The notes under the pieces were generated by a model. The model saw only the letters and a list, made by a program, of their open reading frames with translations. It made no database searches and was not told the DNA's origin. Below are positions 1 to 7,870 of a stretch of DNA of 37,280 nt, piece after piece. Where the stretch lies: assembly GCF_947489565.1 (NCBI RefSeq), contig NZ_CANLEA010000036.1, forward strand, positions 1-37,280, given 5' to 3'. Positions within the stretch are counted from its first letter, which is position 1. Each line of letters opens with the position of its first letter. Source of the DNA: an uncultured Kordia sp. Its GTDB lineage: Bacteria > Bacteroidota > Bacteroidia > Flavobacteriales > Flavobacteriaceae. A program made the position numbers and the translations under genes.

Positions 1-65
1 CACATTGTTTTTGCTCTAATTAAAAATCAAAATTTTTATCAAAATCGTTTGATTTTGTCATAGAA

Positions 66-219
66 ATCGAAGTGACGCTCAGAATACTAAAATACTAAAA
101 GCAAGGCGTGTCTAAGAGCGAAGCGATACTAAAAGCAAGGCGTATCTAAGAGCAAAGCGATACTAAAAGCAAGGCAAGTCTAAGAGGCAAAGCCGATCTA
201 AAAGCAAAGCGTTTCTAAT
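66..219. repeat. Short direct repeats with a REP-like core
   Basis: Three and a half tandem units of about 34 bases (92-125, 126-159, 160-195, partial from 196) read ATACTAAAAGCAAGGCGT followed by a TCTAAGAGC(A/G)AAGCG half, so each unit is itself two diverged half-units. Bases 66-84 are the reverse complement of a TTCTGAGCGTCACTTCGA core that recurs in the right-hand repeat region (36.08, 36.23 and 36.86 kb). A TCTAATAATCTAACAATCTAA tail-like stretch runs up to the 3' end of the gamma-glutamyltransferase gene. No coding potential is seen in 1-230. Confidence 0.75.
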
Positions 220-230
220 AATCTAACAAT

Positions 231-1913
231 CTAATAACCAACCGCTTTATCATCCCCACGCGGATCTGCGCCGCCTTCCAATTTTCCATCAGGTAAGACT
301 AAAATTCCTTCTACCTTTCCAATCACAGGACTATTCGTTGCATCAATCGTATAACCAAGTTTGGTCAATGTTGCTTTCAATTCATCACTAAATCCTTTAG
401 GTTCCATCTTTACAGTATCTGGCAACCATTGATGATGAAAACGCGGCTGATTGATGGCTTCCTGCATGCCCATTTTGTACTCATGTACATTTAAAATAGT
501 TTGCAAAACACTGGTAATAATCGTTGATCCGCCAGGCGTTCCTACAACTATATATAATTTTCCGTCTTTTTCAACAATTGTTGGTGTCATAGAGCTTAAC
601 ATACGCTTTTCGGGCGCAATACTGTTCGCTTCAGCACCTACGAGTCCAAACATATTCGGAACACCAGGTTTTGCGCTAAAATCGTCCATTTCGTTGTTTA
701 AAAAGAAACCTAACTCCTCACAATACAATTTAGATCCGTACGCACCATTAATCGTTGTCGTAACAGAAACGGCATTTCCAAAGGAATCTACAATAGAGTA
801 GTGGGTAGTTTCATCGCTTTCTACAAACTCAATATTTCCGTGTGCAACTTCTGACGAAGGCGTGGCTTTTTCAAAAGAAAATGTAGACATACGTTCTTTG
901 ATGTATTTTTCGCTTAATAAAGTTTCTGTGGGAATAGTAACGAAATCAGGATCGCCTAAAAAGTGGTTTCGATCTGCATAGGCTCTACGTTCCGCTTCCG
1001 TAATCAATTGAATGGCTTTGGTAGTGTTATGTCCAAGTTCCGCCAAATCATACGGTTCAATCGCTTTCATAATTTCTGCCAAGCAAATTCCTCCACTTGA
1101 TGGTGGCGACATCGAAATAACGCGTAAATCATCATAGGTAAAGGTAATAGGCGTACGCCATTTTGCTTCGTATTTTGCCAAATCTTCCATCGTCATAATT
1201 CCGCCAGATTTTTGCATAAAATCAACCAATTTCTGCGCAGTTTCACCTTTGTAAAATTCATCACGTCCATTTTTCTGAATGCGTTCCAAGGTTTTTGCCA
1301 ATTGCAACCGTTTGATGGTATCTGTTGCTTTCCAATCTTTAGCAAATAAGAAATTTGGATTGTTTACTTTTAAAAAGGTTTCACGGTATTTTTCTAAACG
1401 TTCTTGCTGCTTTTTGGTCACAACCACTCCTTTTTTAGCGAGTTCAATCACAGGTGCAATAATTTCTTCCATAGCTAGTTTTCCATATTTTCCATGCGAA
1501 GCATAAATACCAGCAATATTCCCCGGAATTCCTACGGCCATGGAACCAAGCGTACTTTTATTTGGAATTACTTGATCGGTAATAGAATCGATATACATGT
1601 TTTTAGTTGCTGCCAATGGTGCTTTTTCACGAAAATCTAACGAACCAATACGACCATCTTCCAATCGATACACCATAAATCCGCCGCCGCCTAAACTTCC
1701 TGCATACGGATACGCAACTGCGAGTGCTAATTCGATTCCTGCCATGGCATCAAAAGCATTTCCACCTTTTTTAAGAATGATATTTCCAATTTCAGAAACT
1801 TCTTCACGCGCCGATACAACCATAGCATTTTCAGCGATTACACCTTTTACTTTCTCGGTTTTACAAGAAAAAAGAAGCAAGCAACAGAAGCCAAAAAGAA
1901 AAGATTTATTCAT
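231..1913 (-). CDS. ggt: Gamma-glutamyltransferase lipoprotein
   Basis: This is an N-terminal nucleophile hydrolase that cleaves or transfers the gamma-glutamyl group of glutathione and related peptides in the envelope. The 560 residues are full length for the family. A signal peptide ends in a lipobox (LLLFSC, Cys17), so it should be a lipoprotein. The glycine-rich GSLGGGGFM lies near residue 73. The autocatalytic site TTHYSIVD places the nucleophile at Thr369, which would become the first residue of the small subunit after self-cleavage. FLNNEMDDF and GTPGGSTI, which bind substrate and form the oxyanion pocket in the family, are present. The start lies 2 bases after the stop of the ACP phosphodiesterase gene, so the two are probably co-transcribed. 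Family assignment is firm; the physiological substrate is not shown by the sequence. Confidence 0.96.
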   Translation of the reverse strand: MNKSFLFGFCCLLLFSCKTEKVKGVIAENAMVVSAREEVSEIGNIILKKGGNAFDAMAGIELALAVAYPYAGSLGGGGFMVYRLEDGRIGSLDFREKAPLAATKNMYIDSITDQVIPNKSTLGSMAVGIPGNIAGIYASHGKYGKLAMEEIIAPVIELAKKGVVVTKKQQERLEKYRETFLKVNNPNFLFAKDWKATDTIKRLQLAKTLERIQKNGRDEFYKGETAQKLVDFMQKSGGIMTMEDLAKYEAKWRTPITFTYDDLRVISMSPPSSGGICLAEIMKAIEPYDLAELGHNTTKAIQLITEAERRAYADRNHFLGDPDFVTIPTETLLSEKYIKERMSTFSFEKATPSSEVAHGNIEFVESDETTHYSIVDSFGNAVSVTTTINGAYGSKLYCEELGFFLNNEMDDFSAKPGVPNMFGLVGAEANSIAPEKRMLSSMTPTIVEKDGKLYIVVGTPGGSTIITSVLQTILNVHEYKMGMQEAINQPRFHHQWLPDTVKMEPKGFSDELKATLTKLGYTIDATNSPVIGKVEGILVLPDGKLEGGADPRGDDKAVGY

Positions 1914-1915
1914 AA

Positions 1916-2500
1916 TTATAATTCGTTAAGTTTTTGTTTCGAAAATTCAATTAGTTCATCAAAAAACGATGTGAATTCAGCTTCAAATTCATCATAAAAC
2001 TCCTGAAGCTCCACAACGGCCAAGTTCATTTTTGAACGATTTTGGGTTCTACGGTTCATGCCTTCCAATACTTTGGTAATACCTTCAATAGAAGCATAAC
2101 TAAGCAACCAATTGTCATGAATCATATGTGGAAGTAAGCGTTTTACATTCTGCGGAAGTATTTCAAAATGGTCTTCTAACAAAAGATAAAAATCATTTAC
2201 ATAGGTTTCCAGCGGAATATCGGAATAGTTTTTCCAGTTTTTAGCCAAAAAATGATCGTATAAAATATCGACAATAACGCCGCTATAATGACTGTAATTT
2301 TTGTGCAAACGCTTCGTGCTCATTCGAACCGTAGGATGCGCATCTGTATACGTATCAATATGGCGATGGAGTAAAATTCCTTTTTGAATTTTTGGTGGAT
2401 ATTCTTGATGTTTTTTTCCACGAACGCTATCGGCAATAAAATTCCCGATTTTTATTTCGTCGTCGTTATGTGAAAGATAAATGTGTGCTAAGAAATTCAT
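1916..2500 (-). CDS. acpH: Acyl carrier protein phosphodiesterase
   Basis: This 194-residue protein matches the AcpH family (formerly DUF479), which removes the 4'-phosphopantetheine arm from acyl carrier protein to give apo-ACP. The N terminus MNFLAHIYLS, the IGNFIADSVRGK stretch and the HRHIDTYTDAHP segment are family hallmarks; the conserved His and Asp residues belong to an HD-like metal site. It is the first gene of a two-gene unit with ggt (2-base gap). A functional link between the two is not obvious, and the arrangement may be just lineage-specific. The upstream region is shared with the divergent acyltransferase gene. Confidence 0.9.
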   Translation of the reverse strand: MNFLAHIYLSHNDDEIKIGNFIADSVRGKKHQEYPPKIQKGILLHRHIDTYTDAHPTVRMSTKRLHKNYSHYSGVIVDILYDHFLAKNWKNYSDIPLETYVNDFYLLLEDHFEILPQNVKRLLPHMIHDNWLLSYASIEGITKVLEGMNRRTQNRSKMNLAVVELQEFYDEFEAEFTSFFDELIEFSKQKLNEL

Positions 2501-2536
2501 TTGTTAAATTTACTAAGAATATTTTTCTGAGAATAT

Positions 2537-2544
2537 TATATTTG
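2537..2544 (+). promoter_or_regulatory. -7 box of Bacteroidota promoter (acyltransferase)
   Basis: TATATTTG fits the TAnnTTTG -7 consensus used by the Bacteroidota primary sigma factor. It ends only 13 bases before the TTG start of the acyltransferase gene, so the transcript leader would be about 6-8 bases. No convincing -33 TTG was found at the usual spacing. Confidence 0.55.
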
Positions 2545-2557
2545 TAAAAAACATCGT

Positions 2558-3622
2558 TTGAAACTTCTCCCAAACCTTAATCCATTACGTTTCTTATTAA
2601 CAATACCTGTTATGCTCGTACATATTCCTGAGTTTTTTAGGAATAGAGGCTTGGCAGCATACAATGATGGCGTTATTTTTCATAAAGGTAGAGAAGCTGT
2701 ATATGTGTTTTTTACACTCAGCGGATTTTTAATCATCCGATTATTATACAGAGAAGTGATGCAAAAAGGAAAAATAGACCTTAAAAGCTTCTATATTCGG
2801 AGAATCTTGCGGATTTACCCACTATACTTTTTAATTCTTTTTGTCGGGTTTCTCTATTACAAAGTAATATTGTCGTACATGGGAATTCCTTACGAAGCAG
2901 ATTACGATTTGACAAATGCCCTGTTGTTATATGTTTTTTTTCTGCCCAATGTAGCTTCCACCTTATATCAACCTGGTGGCGCGATAGAAATACTCTGGTC
3001 TATTGGAATCGAAGAACAATTTTATTTGCTCATTCCGCCAATGTTAGCATTCATCAAAAAGAAATTCTTTATCATATTAATCCTGATTTTTACTTTAGTA
3101 TACTTTGCTATTTTTGCAAGTGATCTATTTCCGTTCTTGCGAAAATTTGATTTTTTATACTTTTACTTCTCAACAGGCGGATTAGTAGCAGTATTACATG
3201 AACGATACGATTTAGGAAATAAAATGCACAAATATCTCAAAGTGGTTATCTTGGTGTCATTTATCTTGTATTTCTTTACAGATTTGATCAAAGGAATTGA
3301 TCCAAATGCATACCACTTTATAAGTATGATATTGTTTAGTGTTGCAATAATGACTTTAAGTTACAGTCCCGTAATTATTATACGAAACAAGCCGTTAAAC
3401 TATTTAGGAAAAATATCGTACGGAATTTACATGTTTCATCCGTTAGTGATGCAACTTGTCGGGTTGATATTACTTAAATTGGTTTCAAAAGTAGAAATGT
3501 CGGATATAACCATTATTTTACTTTCATATGGACTTGTTTTTGGTATAACTTTTATAGTTTCGCACGTATCATATCAATACTTTGAAAAACCGTTTTTAAA
3601 ACTTAAAAATAAATTTAGATAA
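2558..3622 (+). CDS. Acyltransferase-3 family membrane protein
   Basis: A 354-residue polytopic membrane protein of the acyltransferase-3 family (OafA/YrhL-like), which O-acylates cell-surface sugars or lipids. Seen: LRFLLTIPVMLVH with the presumed catalytic His22, FFTLSGFLI near residue 52, RILRIYPLYF near 83, WSIGIEEQFYLL near 148 and LGKISYGIYMFHPL near the C terminus; about ten hydrophobic segments. The start is a TTG: the next Met (residue 19) would remove part of the conserved first helix, and an in-frame stop lies 27 bases upstream. The phosphoglucosamine mutase gene follows after 6 bases, so both are probably one transcript. The acceptor substrate cannot be told. Confidence 0.9.
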   Translation: MKLLPNLNPLRFLLTIPVMLVHIPEFFRNRGLAAYNDGVIFHKGREAVYVFFTLSGFLIIRLLYREVMQKGKIDLKSFYIRRILRIYPLYFLILFVGFLYYKVILSYMGIPYEADYDLTNALLLYVFFLPNVASTLYQPGGAIEILWSIGIEEQFYLLIPPMLAFIKKKFFIILILIFTLVYFAIFASDLFPFLRKFDFLYFYFSTGGLVAVLHERYDLGNKMHKYLKVVILVSFILYFFTDLIKGIDPNAYHFISMILFSVAIMTLSYSPVIIIRNKPLNYLGKISYGIYMFHPLVMQLVGLILLKLVSKVEMSDITIILLSYGLVFGITFIVSHVSYQYFEKPFLKLKNKFR

Positions 3623-3628
3623 TATATT

Positions 3629-5017
3629 ATGACATTAATCAAATCAATTTCAGGGATTCGTGGAACCATTGGAGGAAATGTTGGTGATAATTTAACACCA
3701 ATTGATGCAGTAAAATTTGCAAGTGCGTACGGAACTTGGTTGAAAAAAGAATATAAGAAAGAAAAGCTTACCGTTGTTATTGGTAGAGATGCGCGAATTT
3801 CTGGAGCTATGATTCAGAGTTTGGTTGTAAATACGTTAGTTGGCTTGGGAATCGATGTCATTGATCTTGGATTGTCAACAACACCAACGGTAGAAGTTGC
3901 AGTTCCTATAGAAAAAGCAGATGGAGGAATTATATTAACGGCAAGTCATAACCCAAAACAATGGAATGCCTTAAAACTTTTAAACCATAAAGGTGAATTT
4001 TTAAATGGAGCTGATGGCGCAGAAATCCTAGAAATTGCAGAAAGTGACGATTTCGATTTTGCAGAAGTAGACGATTTAGGAACGGTAACACCAAATGACA
4101 CGTATATAACCAAACATATAGAAGAAGTGTTAAACCTTCCATTAGTAGATGTTGAAGCCATCAAACAAGCAAATTTTAAAGTAGTGGTAGATGGTGTAAA
4201 TTCTACTGGAGGAATTGCCATTCCGCAGTTATTACGTGCTTTAAATGTTGATGTCGTAGAATTATATTGCGAACCAAACGGACACTTTCCACACAATCCT
4301 GAACCATTGAAAGAGAATTTAGGTGATATTTCTGAATTGGTCGTTAAAGAAAAAGCAGATTTTGGAGTTGTCGTTGATCCAGATGTAGATCGTTTGGCAT
4401 TTATTTGCGATGATGGAGAAATGTTTGGAGAAGAATATACCTTAGTTGCTTGCGCAGATTATGTATTAGGAAAAGTAAAAGGAAATACGGTTTCTAACTT
4501 ATCATCGTCAAGAGCTTTACGTGATGTGACAGAAAAACACGGCGGAAGCTACCAAGCAAGTGCCGTTGGAGAAGTAAACGTAGTGATAAAGATGAAAGAT
4601 ACCAATGCAGTTATTGGAGGAGAAGGAAATGGAGGAATCATTTATCCTGAATTGCATTACGGACGAGATTCATTGGTTGGAGTTGCTTTATTTTTAACAC
4701 ATTTGGCTGAAAAGAAAATGACCGTTCGCGAATTGCGTGATAGCTATCCAAGCTATTTTATGAGTAAAAATAAAATTCAATTAACGCCAGAATTAGACGT
4801 AGACGGAATTTTAAAAGCAATGGAAGAGAAGTATGCCAACGAAAATGTAACTACCATTGATGGTGTTAAAATTGATTTCCCAGAAAATTGGGTACACTTA
4901 CGTAAATCAAACACAGAACCTATCATTAGAATCTATACAGAAGCACAATCGCAACAAGAAGCCGATGATTTGGCACAACGCATTATGAAAGAGATTTCAG
5001 CGATTGCAAACTTATAG
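3629..5017 (+). CDS. glmM: Phosphoglucosamine mutase
   Basis: A 462-residue alpha-D-phosphohexomutase that should convert glucosamine-6-phosphate to glucosamine-1-phosphate for UDP-GlcNAc, hence peptidoglycan and lipid A. Domain landmarks in order: ISGIRGTIGG at the N terminus, the phosphoserine loop TASHNP (Ser106), the metal loop DPDVDR (250-255), the sugar loop GEGNGG near 332 and the phosphate-binding RKSNTEPIIRIYTEA near the C terminus. The EGNGG loop resembles the Bacteroidota GlmM type; phosphomannomutase or phosphoglucomutase activity cannot be excluded by sequence alone. It lies 6 bases after the acyltransferase gene and ends at a clear terminator. Confidence 0.9.
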   Translation: MTLIKSISGIRGTIGGNVGDNLTPIDAVKFASAYGTWLKKEYKKEKLTVVIGRDARISGAMIQSLVVNTLVGLGIDVIDLGLSTTPTVEVAVPIEKADGGIILTASHNPKQWNALKLLNHKGEFLNGADGAEILEIAESDDFDFAEVDDLGTVTPNDTYITKHIEEVLNLPLVDVEAIKQANFKVVVDGVNSTGGIAIPQLLRALNVDVVELYCEPNGHFPHNPEPLKENLGDISELVVKEKADFGVVVDPDVDRLAFICDDGEMFGEEYTLVACADYVLGKVKGNTVSNLSSSRALRDVTEKHGGSYQASAVGEVNVVIKMKDTNAVIGGEGNGGIIYPELHYGRDSLVGVALFLTHLAEKKMTVRELRDSYPSYFMSKNKIQLTPELDVDGILKAMEEKYANENVTTIDGVKIDFPENWVHLRKSNTEPIIRIYTEAQSQQEADDLAQRIMKEISAIANL

Positions 5018-5041
5018 AAGAGCAAAAAATATAAAACGAAA

Positions 5042-5067
5042 AGCTGTCCATTTGGATGGCTTTTTTT
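5042..5067 (+). terminator. Rho-independent terminator after glmM
   Basis: A stem of AGCTGTCC against GGATGGCT (two G-T wobbles) with an ATTT loop is followed by seven T. It sits 25 bases after the glmM stop codon. Confidence 0.85.
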
Positions 5068-5206
5068 ATCAAAATTCGTCAAAATACTGTTAATTAGTAT
5101 CCAAAATACGATATCCTCAATTTTGATCGTTATCTTTTAGAATGGTGTAACAAAAACAAAAAACTAGCTACTCATTCTATCGGATACAATTCAAATAAAA
5201 AAAGCT

Positions 5207-5677
5207 ATGGGACTTACATATACAGATTGGAAAAATACAACGCTTCATACATTACATGAAAAAACAGCTTCTTTTGACGAATCTTTACATAAAAAAGTAG
5301 AAACTGAATATTTTAAGCGATTGTTAGAAAAAATGGCAACGCATGCTGCTTCTCCAGAAGCTTTAGAAGCGTTTCAAACACAAATAGATGAGTATGTAGC
5401 CGCAATTCCTTATAAAACGGGTTTTGAAGACAAAGAAATTCGTCGCAACTTCTTAAAAAAGAAAGCAAAAATTAAAAGTGCCGCAATCACAAAACACAAA
5501 CTTGTCAACAAAGGTTTTTATGTAAGTCTATGGATGCCTTTAGGAATGGCGCTTGGAATGCCTTGGGGCGTTGCTTTTGGAAATATAGCATTTGGCTTAC
5601 CTATTGGATTGGCGCTTGGACTAGCTATTGGAAGTTGGTTGGACAGCAAAGCGATCAAAGAAGGTAGAGTAGTGTAA
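5207..5677 (+). CDS. Small membrane protein with glycine zipper
   Basis: Not recognised as a named family. The 156 residues divide into a charged, mostly helical N-terminal part (1-100) and a C-terminal hydrophobic stretch of about 40 residues with regularly spaced Gly (LGMPWGVAFG, GLPIGLALGLAIG). That pattern suggests one or two tightly packed membrane helices of glycine-zipper type. It has its own leader after the glmM terminator and is convergent with the next gene, with only 5 bases between stop codons. No catalytic motif is visible. Probably a real gene, since codon use and a clean ATG start agree with its neighbours; the role is unknown. Confidence 0.7.
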   Translation: MGLTYTDWKNTTLHTLHEKTASFDESLHKKVETEYFKRLLEKMATHAASPEALEAFQTQIDEYVAAIPYKTGFEDKEIRRNFLKKKAKIKSAAITKHKLVNKGFYVSLWMPLGMALGMPWGVAFGNIAFGLPIGLALGLAIGSWLDSKAIKEGRVV

Positions 5678-5682
5678 TACAA

Positions 5683-6171
5683 TCACGATCTACAATATTG
5701 GTCAATTTCTTGTTTTATTTTTTGTAAATCATGCTCAGATATTGGCAATACGTTTTCAATACGACTTTCCTTATTTTCAATGGAAAATAAACAAGTAGCT
5801 TCTTCTTTATTATGACGAGAAAACTGCACGTTTGGAGATTTAGGAACAATAATAGTACTTCCTTTAAAATATTTGTAATCAGATTTATAAGTGATTCCGT
5901 CTTCGGTGAATGTTAGAATTTCTTTTCCATATGTATTCCATAAAAACATTCGTAACATAAAATAAGCAGTTCCTAAAGTGATAAGTATAATAGGAACAAA
6001 TACAAAATGAAAGCCTAAGCCATCTACAGCACGATATATGATAACGCTTAAAGGAATTATGATAGCAATGATTGCTATAACTAAAAGTAGAATTCTAGTA
6101 AATAAAGGTGATTTATTTCCCGTAATTACAATTTGATCCTGAGAAAATGTAACAGTTGATGCTTTTTTCAT
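5683..6171 (-). CDS. Membrane protein, two helices, unknown function
   Basis: A 162-residue protein of unknown function. Two hydrophobic helices (about 23-47 and 56-76) follow a short N-terminal strand-rich part, and the soluble C-terminal half (about 85-162) has alternating hydrophobic residues resembling a small PH-like or bacterial photosynthesis-response fold. That fold is an inference from pattern only. It lies 18 bases downstream of the lysophospholipid acyltransferase-like gene on the same strand, so the two may share a transcript, although a TATATTTC sequence (one mismatch from the -7 box) lies just ahead of its start. Confidence 0.7.
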   Translation of the reverse strand: MKKASTVTFSQDQIVITGNKSPLFTRILLLVIAIIAIIIPLSVIIYRAVDGLGFHFVFVPIILITLGTAYFMLRMFLWNTYGKEILTFTEDGITYKSDYKYFKGSTIIVPKSPNVQFSRHNKEEATCLFSIENKESRIENVLPISEHDLQKIKQEIDQYCRS

Positions 6172-6189
6172 ACACGAAATATACTAATT

Positions 6190-7086
6190 TTATTTCAGAT
6201 GTTTTGGCGGTACTTTATCTCTGTGTTTCCAACGTTTGTGAACCCAATAATAATATTCAGGAACCTCTCTAATTTGTTTTTCCAGTTCTCTATAAAAAAA
6301 CTCGGTTGGTTCATGTTTTGCGTAATTTGAAATTCCTTTTGGAGTCAAATCGATAAATGATCCTTGATAATGACCGCGCTTTACTTTTTCTATTTTAAAA
6401 TAAATGAAAGGCATATCGGCTTTTCGTGCTAATATTTCCGGTCCATCAAAACAAGGAACGGTAACATTCATAAAATCAGTCCAATAATAATGCGGTAAAG
6501 GCTTTGGCGATTGATCACTTACCATATAGTAAATTCCTAAAACACCTGCATCTTGATTCTTTTTGATGACTTTAAAAGTTTCTTTGGTTGTAATTAAGGT
6601 AGAATCTCGTTTCTCACGAATATCACGCACTAATTTGTCAAAATACTTATTCGTCAATTTCTTATAAATTCCATATCCTTTAAAAGAAACATACTCTTTC
6701 ATCACATTCATCCATTCCCAATTGGCATAATGTCCAGAAATTAAAATGATACTATGTCCTTTCTTTTCATATTCATTAATCAGATCAATATTTGGAAACA
6801 CAAAACGCTTTCTCAGCGAAGCATCAGAAATTGTCAGGGATTTAATCATTTCCAGAAACATATCACACAAATGACTGTAATATTTCTTCTCAATCTTCAA
6901 ACGTTCTGCATCGCTTTTTTCAGGAAAAACCAAGGCTAAATTTCCGCGTACCACCTTTTTTCTATAACCAATAAGGCGATAAACAATAAAATAACAAAAG
7001 TCAGAAAATAAGTAGAGTACAGGAAATGGCAGAATAGAAATCAACCAAAGTATGGGATATATTAAAATGAACGCAATAAGCTGCAT
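6190..7086 (-). CDS. LpxL/HtrB-like lipid A acyltransferase
   Basis: This 298-residue protein belongs to the lysophospholipid/lipid A acyltransferase family, which adds a secondary acyl chain to the lipid A precursor at the inner membrane. An N-terminal hydrophobic anchor (about 1-35) is followed by YRKKVVRGNL, typical of LpxL proteins, and by the catalytic HX4E motif GHYANWEW (His119, Glu124). A later DQSPKP segment matches the family's second conserved block. The start lies just downstream of a palindrome that supplies a -7 box for this gene and for the divergent rhomboid gene. A metallophosphoesterase of LpxH type is encoded at 15.3 kb, but not in the same operon. The exact acyl chain and position are unknown. 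Confidence 0.88.
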   Translation of the reverse strand: MQLIAFILIYPILWLISILPFPVLYLFSDFCYFIVYRLIGYRKKVVRGNLALVFPEKSDAERLKIEKKYYSHLCDMFLEMIKSLTISDASLRKRFVFPNIDLINEYEKKGHSIILISGHYANWEWMNVMKEYVSFKGYGIYKKLTNKYFDKLVRDIREKRDSTLITTKETFKVIKKNQDAGVLGIYYMVSDQSPKPLPHYYWTDFMNVTVPCFDGPEILARKADMPFIYFKIEKVKRGHYQGSFIDLTPKGISNYAKHEPTEFFYRELEKQIREVPEYYYWVHKRWKHRDKVPPKHLK

Positions 7087-7104
7087 AAGTATACTAAATT
7101 TTCA

Positions 7105-7122
7105 CAAATATAGCTATATTTG
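7105..7122. promoter_or_regulatory. Palindromic divergent promoter pair
   Basis: CAAATATAGCTATATTTG is a perfect 18-base palindrome made of two head-to-head TATATTTG -7 boxes separated by GC. The plus-strand box (7115-7122) serves the rhomboid gene and the minus-strand box (7105-7112) the acyltransferase gene. A TTG on the minus strand (7137-7139) lies 24 bases from its box; no clear -33 element is seen for the plus strand. Confidence 0.65.
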
Positions 7123-7143
7123 ACACGTAATAAAGGCAATTTT

Positions 7144-7794
7144 ATGATGAATTTAGAACCCATAACGATTGGAATAATTTTGGCAAACGTTTTACCGTCA
7201 ATCAAAGGGTTTGAAGACGATTCATTTATAAGAAAATATTTATTCAACATCAGTGCCATTCAAAACGGTCAGCATTTCCGAATGATTACTTCCGGATTTC
7301 TACATGCAGACATCATGCATTTGGTATTTAACATGCTTACCTTATACTTTTTTGCGAATACGGTTATTTACAGTCTTGGACCACAATACTTTTTATTAAT
7401 CTATGTAGCGAGTTTGCTTTTTGGGAACGCACTTTCGTATTATTTTCATAAAAACGAACCACACTACAGTGCATTAGGCGCTAGTGGCGCTGTGTCAGGA
7501 GTACTATTTGCAGGTATTTTACTGAATCCTACAATGGACATGTATGTCATGTTTGTTCCGTTTGCAGTAAAAGGATATATCGTGGGAATATTTTACTTAG
7601 TCTTTTCTATTTATGGAATGAAAAAACAATTTGGGAATATTGGTCATGATGCCCATTTTGGTGGCGCTGTCGCGGGATTCATCCTAACATTAATACTTAG
7701 ACCAAGCATCCTTGTACAGGAGACACAAATCGTAATTTTATTGGCACTTCCTATTATTGCACTATTTGTTTTGATTAAATCAGGGAAGATTTAA
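7144..7794 (+). CDS. Rhomboid family intramembrane serine protease
   Basis: A 216-residue polytopic protein of the rhomboid family, which cleaves transmembrane substrates within the bilayer. Seen: HADIMHLVFNM (HxxxN-type loop and helix 2), the catalytic GASGAVSG (Ser114) and the HDAHFGG motif with His171 completing the dyad; six to seven hydrophobic segments. The reading frame is open back to a TTG at 7120, but that codon is inside the -7 promoter box, so the start is taken as ATG 7144 (ATG 7147 is equally possible). Divergent from the LpxL-like gene. Substrate unknown. Confidence 0.92.
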   Translation: MMNLEPITIGIILANVLPSIKGFEDDSFIRKYLFNISAIQNGQHFRMITSGFLHADIMHLVFNMLTLYFFANTVIYSLGPQYFLLIYVASLLFGNALSYYFHKNEPHYSALGASGAVSGVLFAGILLNPTMDMYVMFVPFAVKGYIVGIFYLVFSIYGMKKQFGNIGHDAHFGGAVAGFILTLILRPSILVQETQIVILLALPIIALFVLIKSGKI

Positions 7795-7812
7795 TAGAAA
7801 TATGCTAAATAT

Positions 7813-7837
7813 GGGGAATTTTCCCTTTGCAAAGGGA
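7813..7837. other. Overlapping palindromes between rhomboid and next gene
   Basis: GGGGAATTTTCCC runs directly into the perfect 16-base palindrome TCCCTTTGCAAAGGGA (7822-7837). There is no T-run after it on either strand, so it is not an obvious terminator; it could be an operator for the gene at 7871. No promoter box is clear in the 76-base gap. Confidence 0.4.
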
Positions 7838-7870
7838 TAAAAAAAGTATTTTATTTGTTCAAAACTGATT

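Noticed and set aside
451-1929. Plus-strand ORFs inside ggt
   Set aside because: They are antisense shadows of an unambiguous gamma-glutamyltransferase frame.
7120-7146. TTG start of the rhomboid ORF
   Set aside because: The codon lies inside the TATATTTG promoter box; ATG 7144/7147 gives the family N terminus.
7813-7837. Terminator after the rhomboid gene
   Set aside because: The palindromes lack a T-run on the plus strand; noted as a possible operator only.
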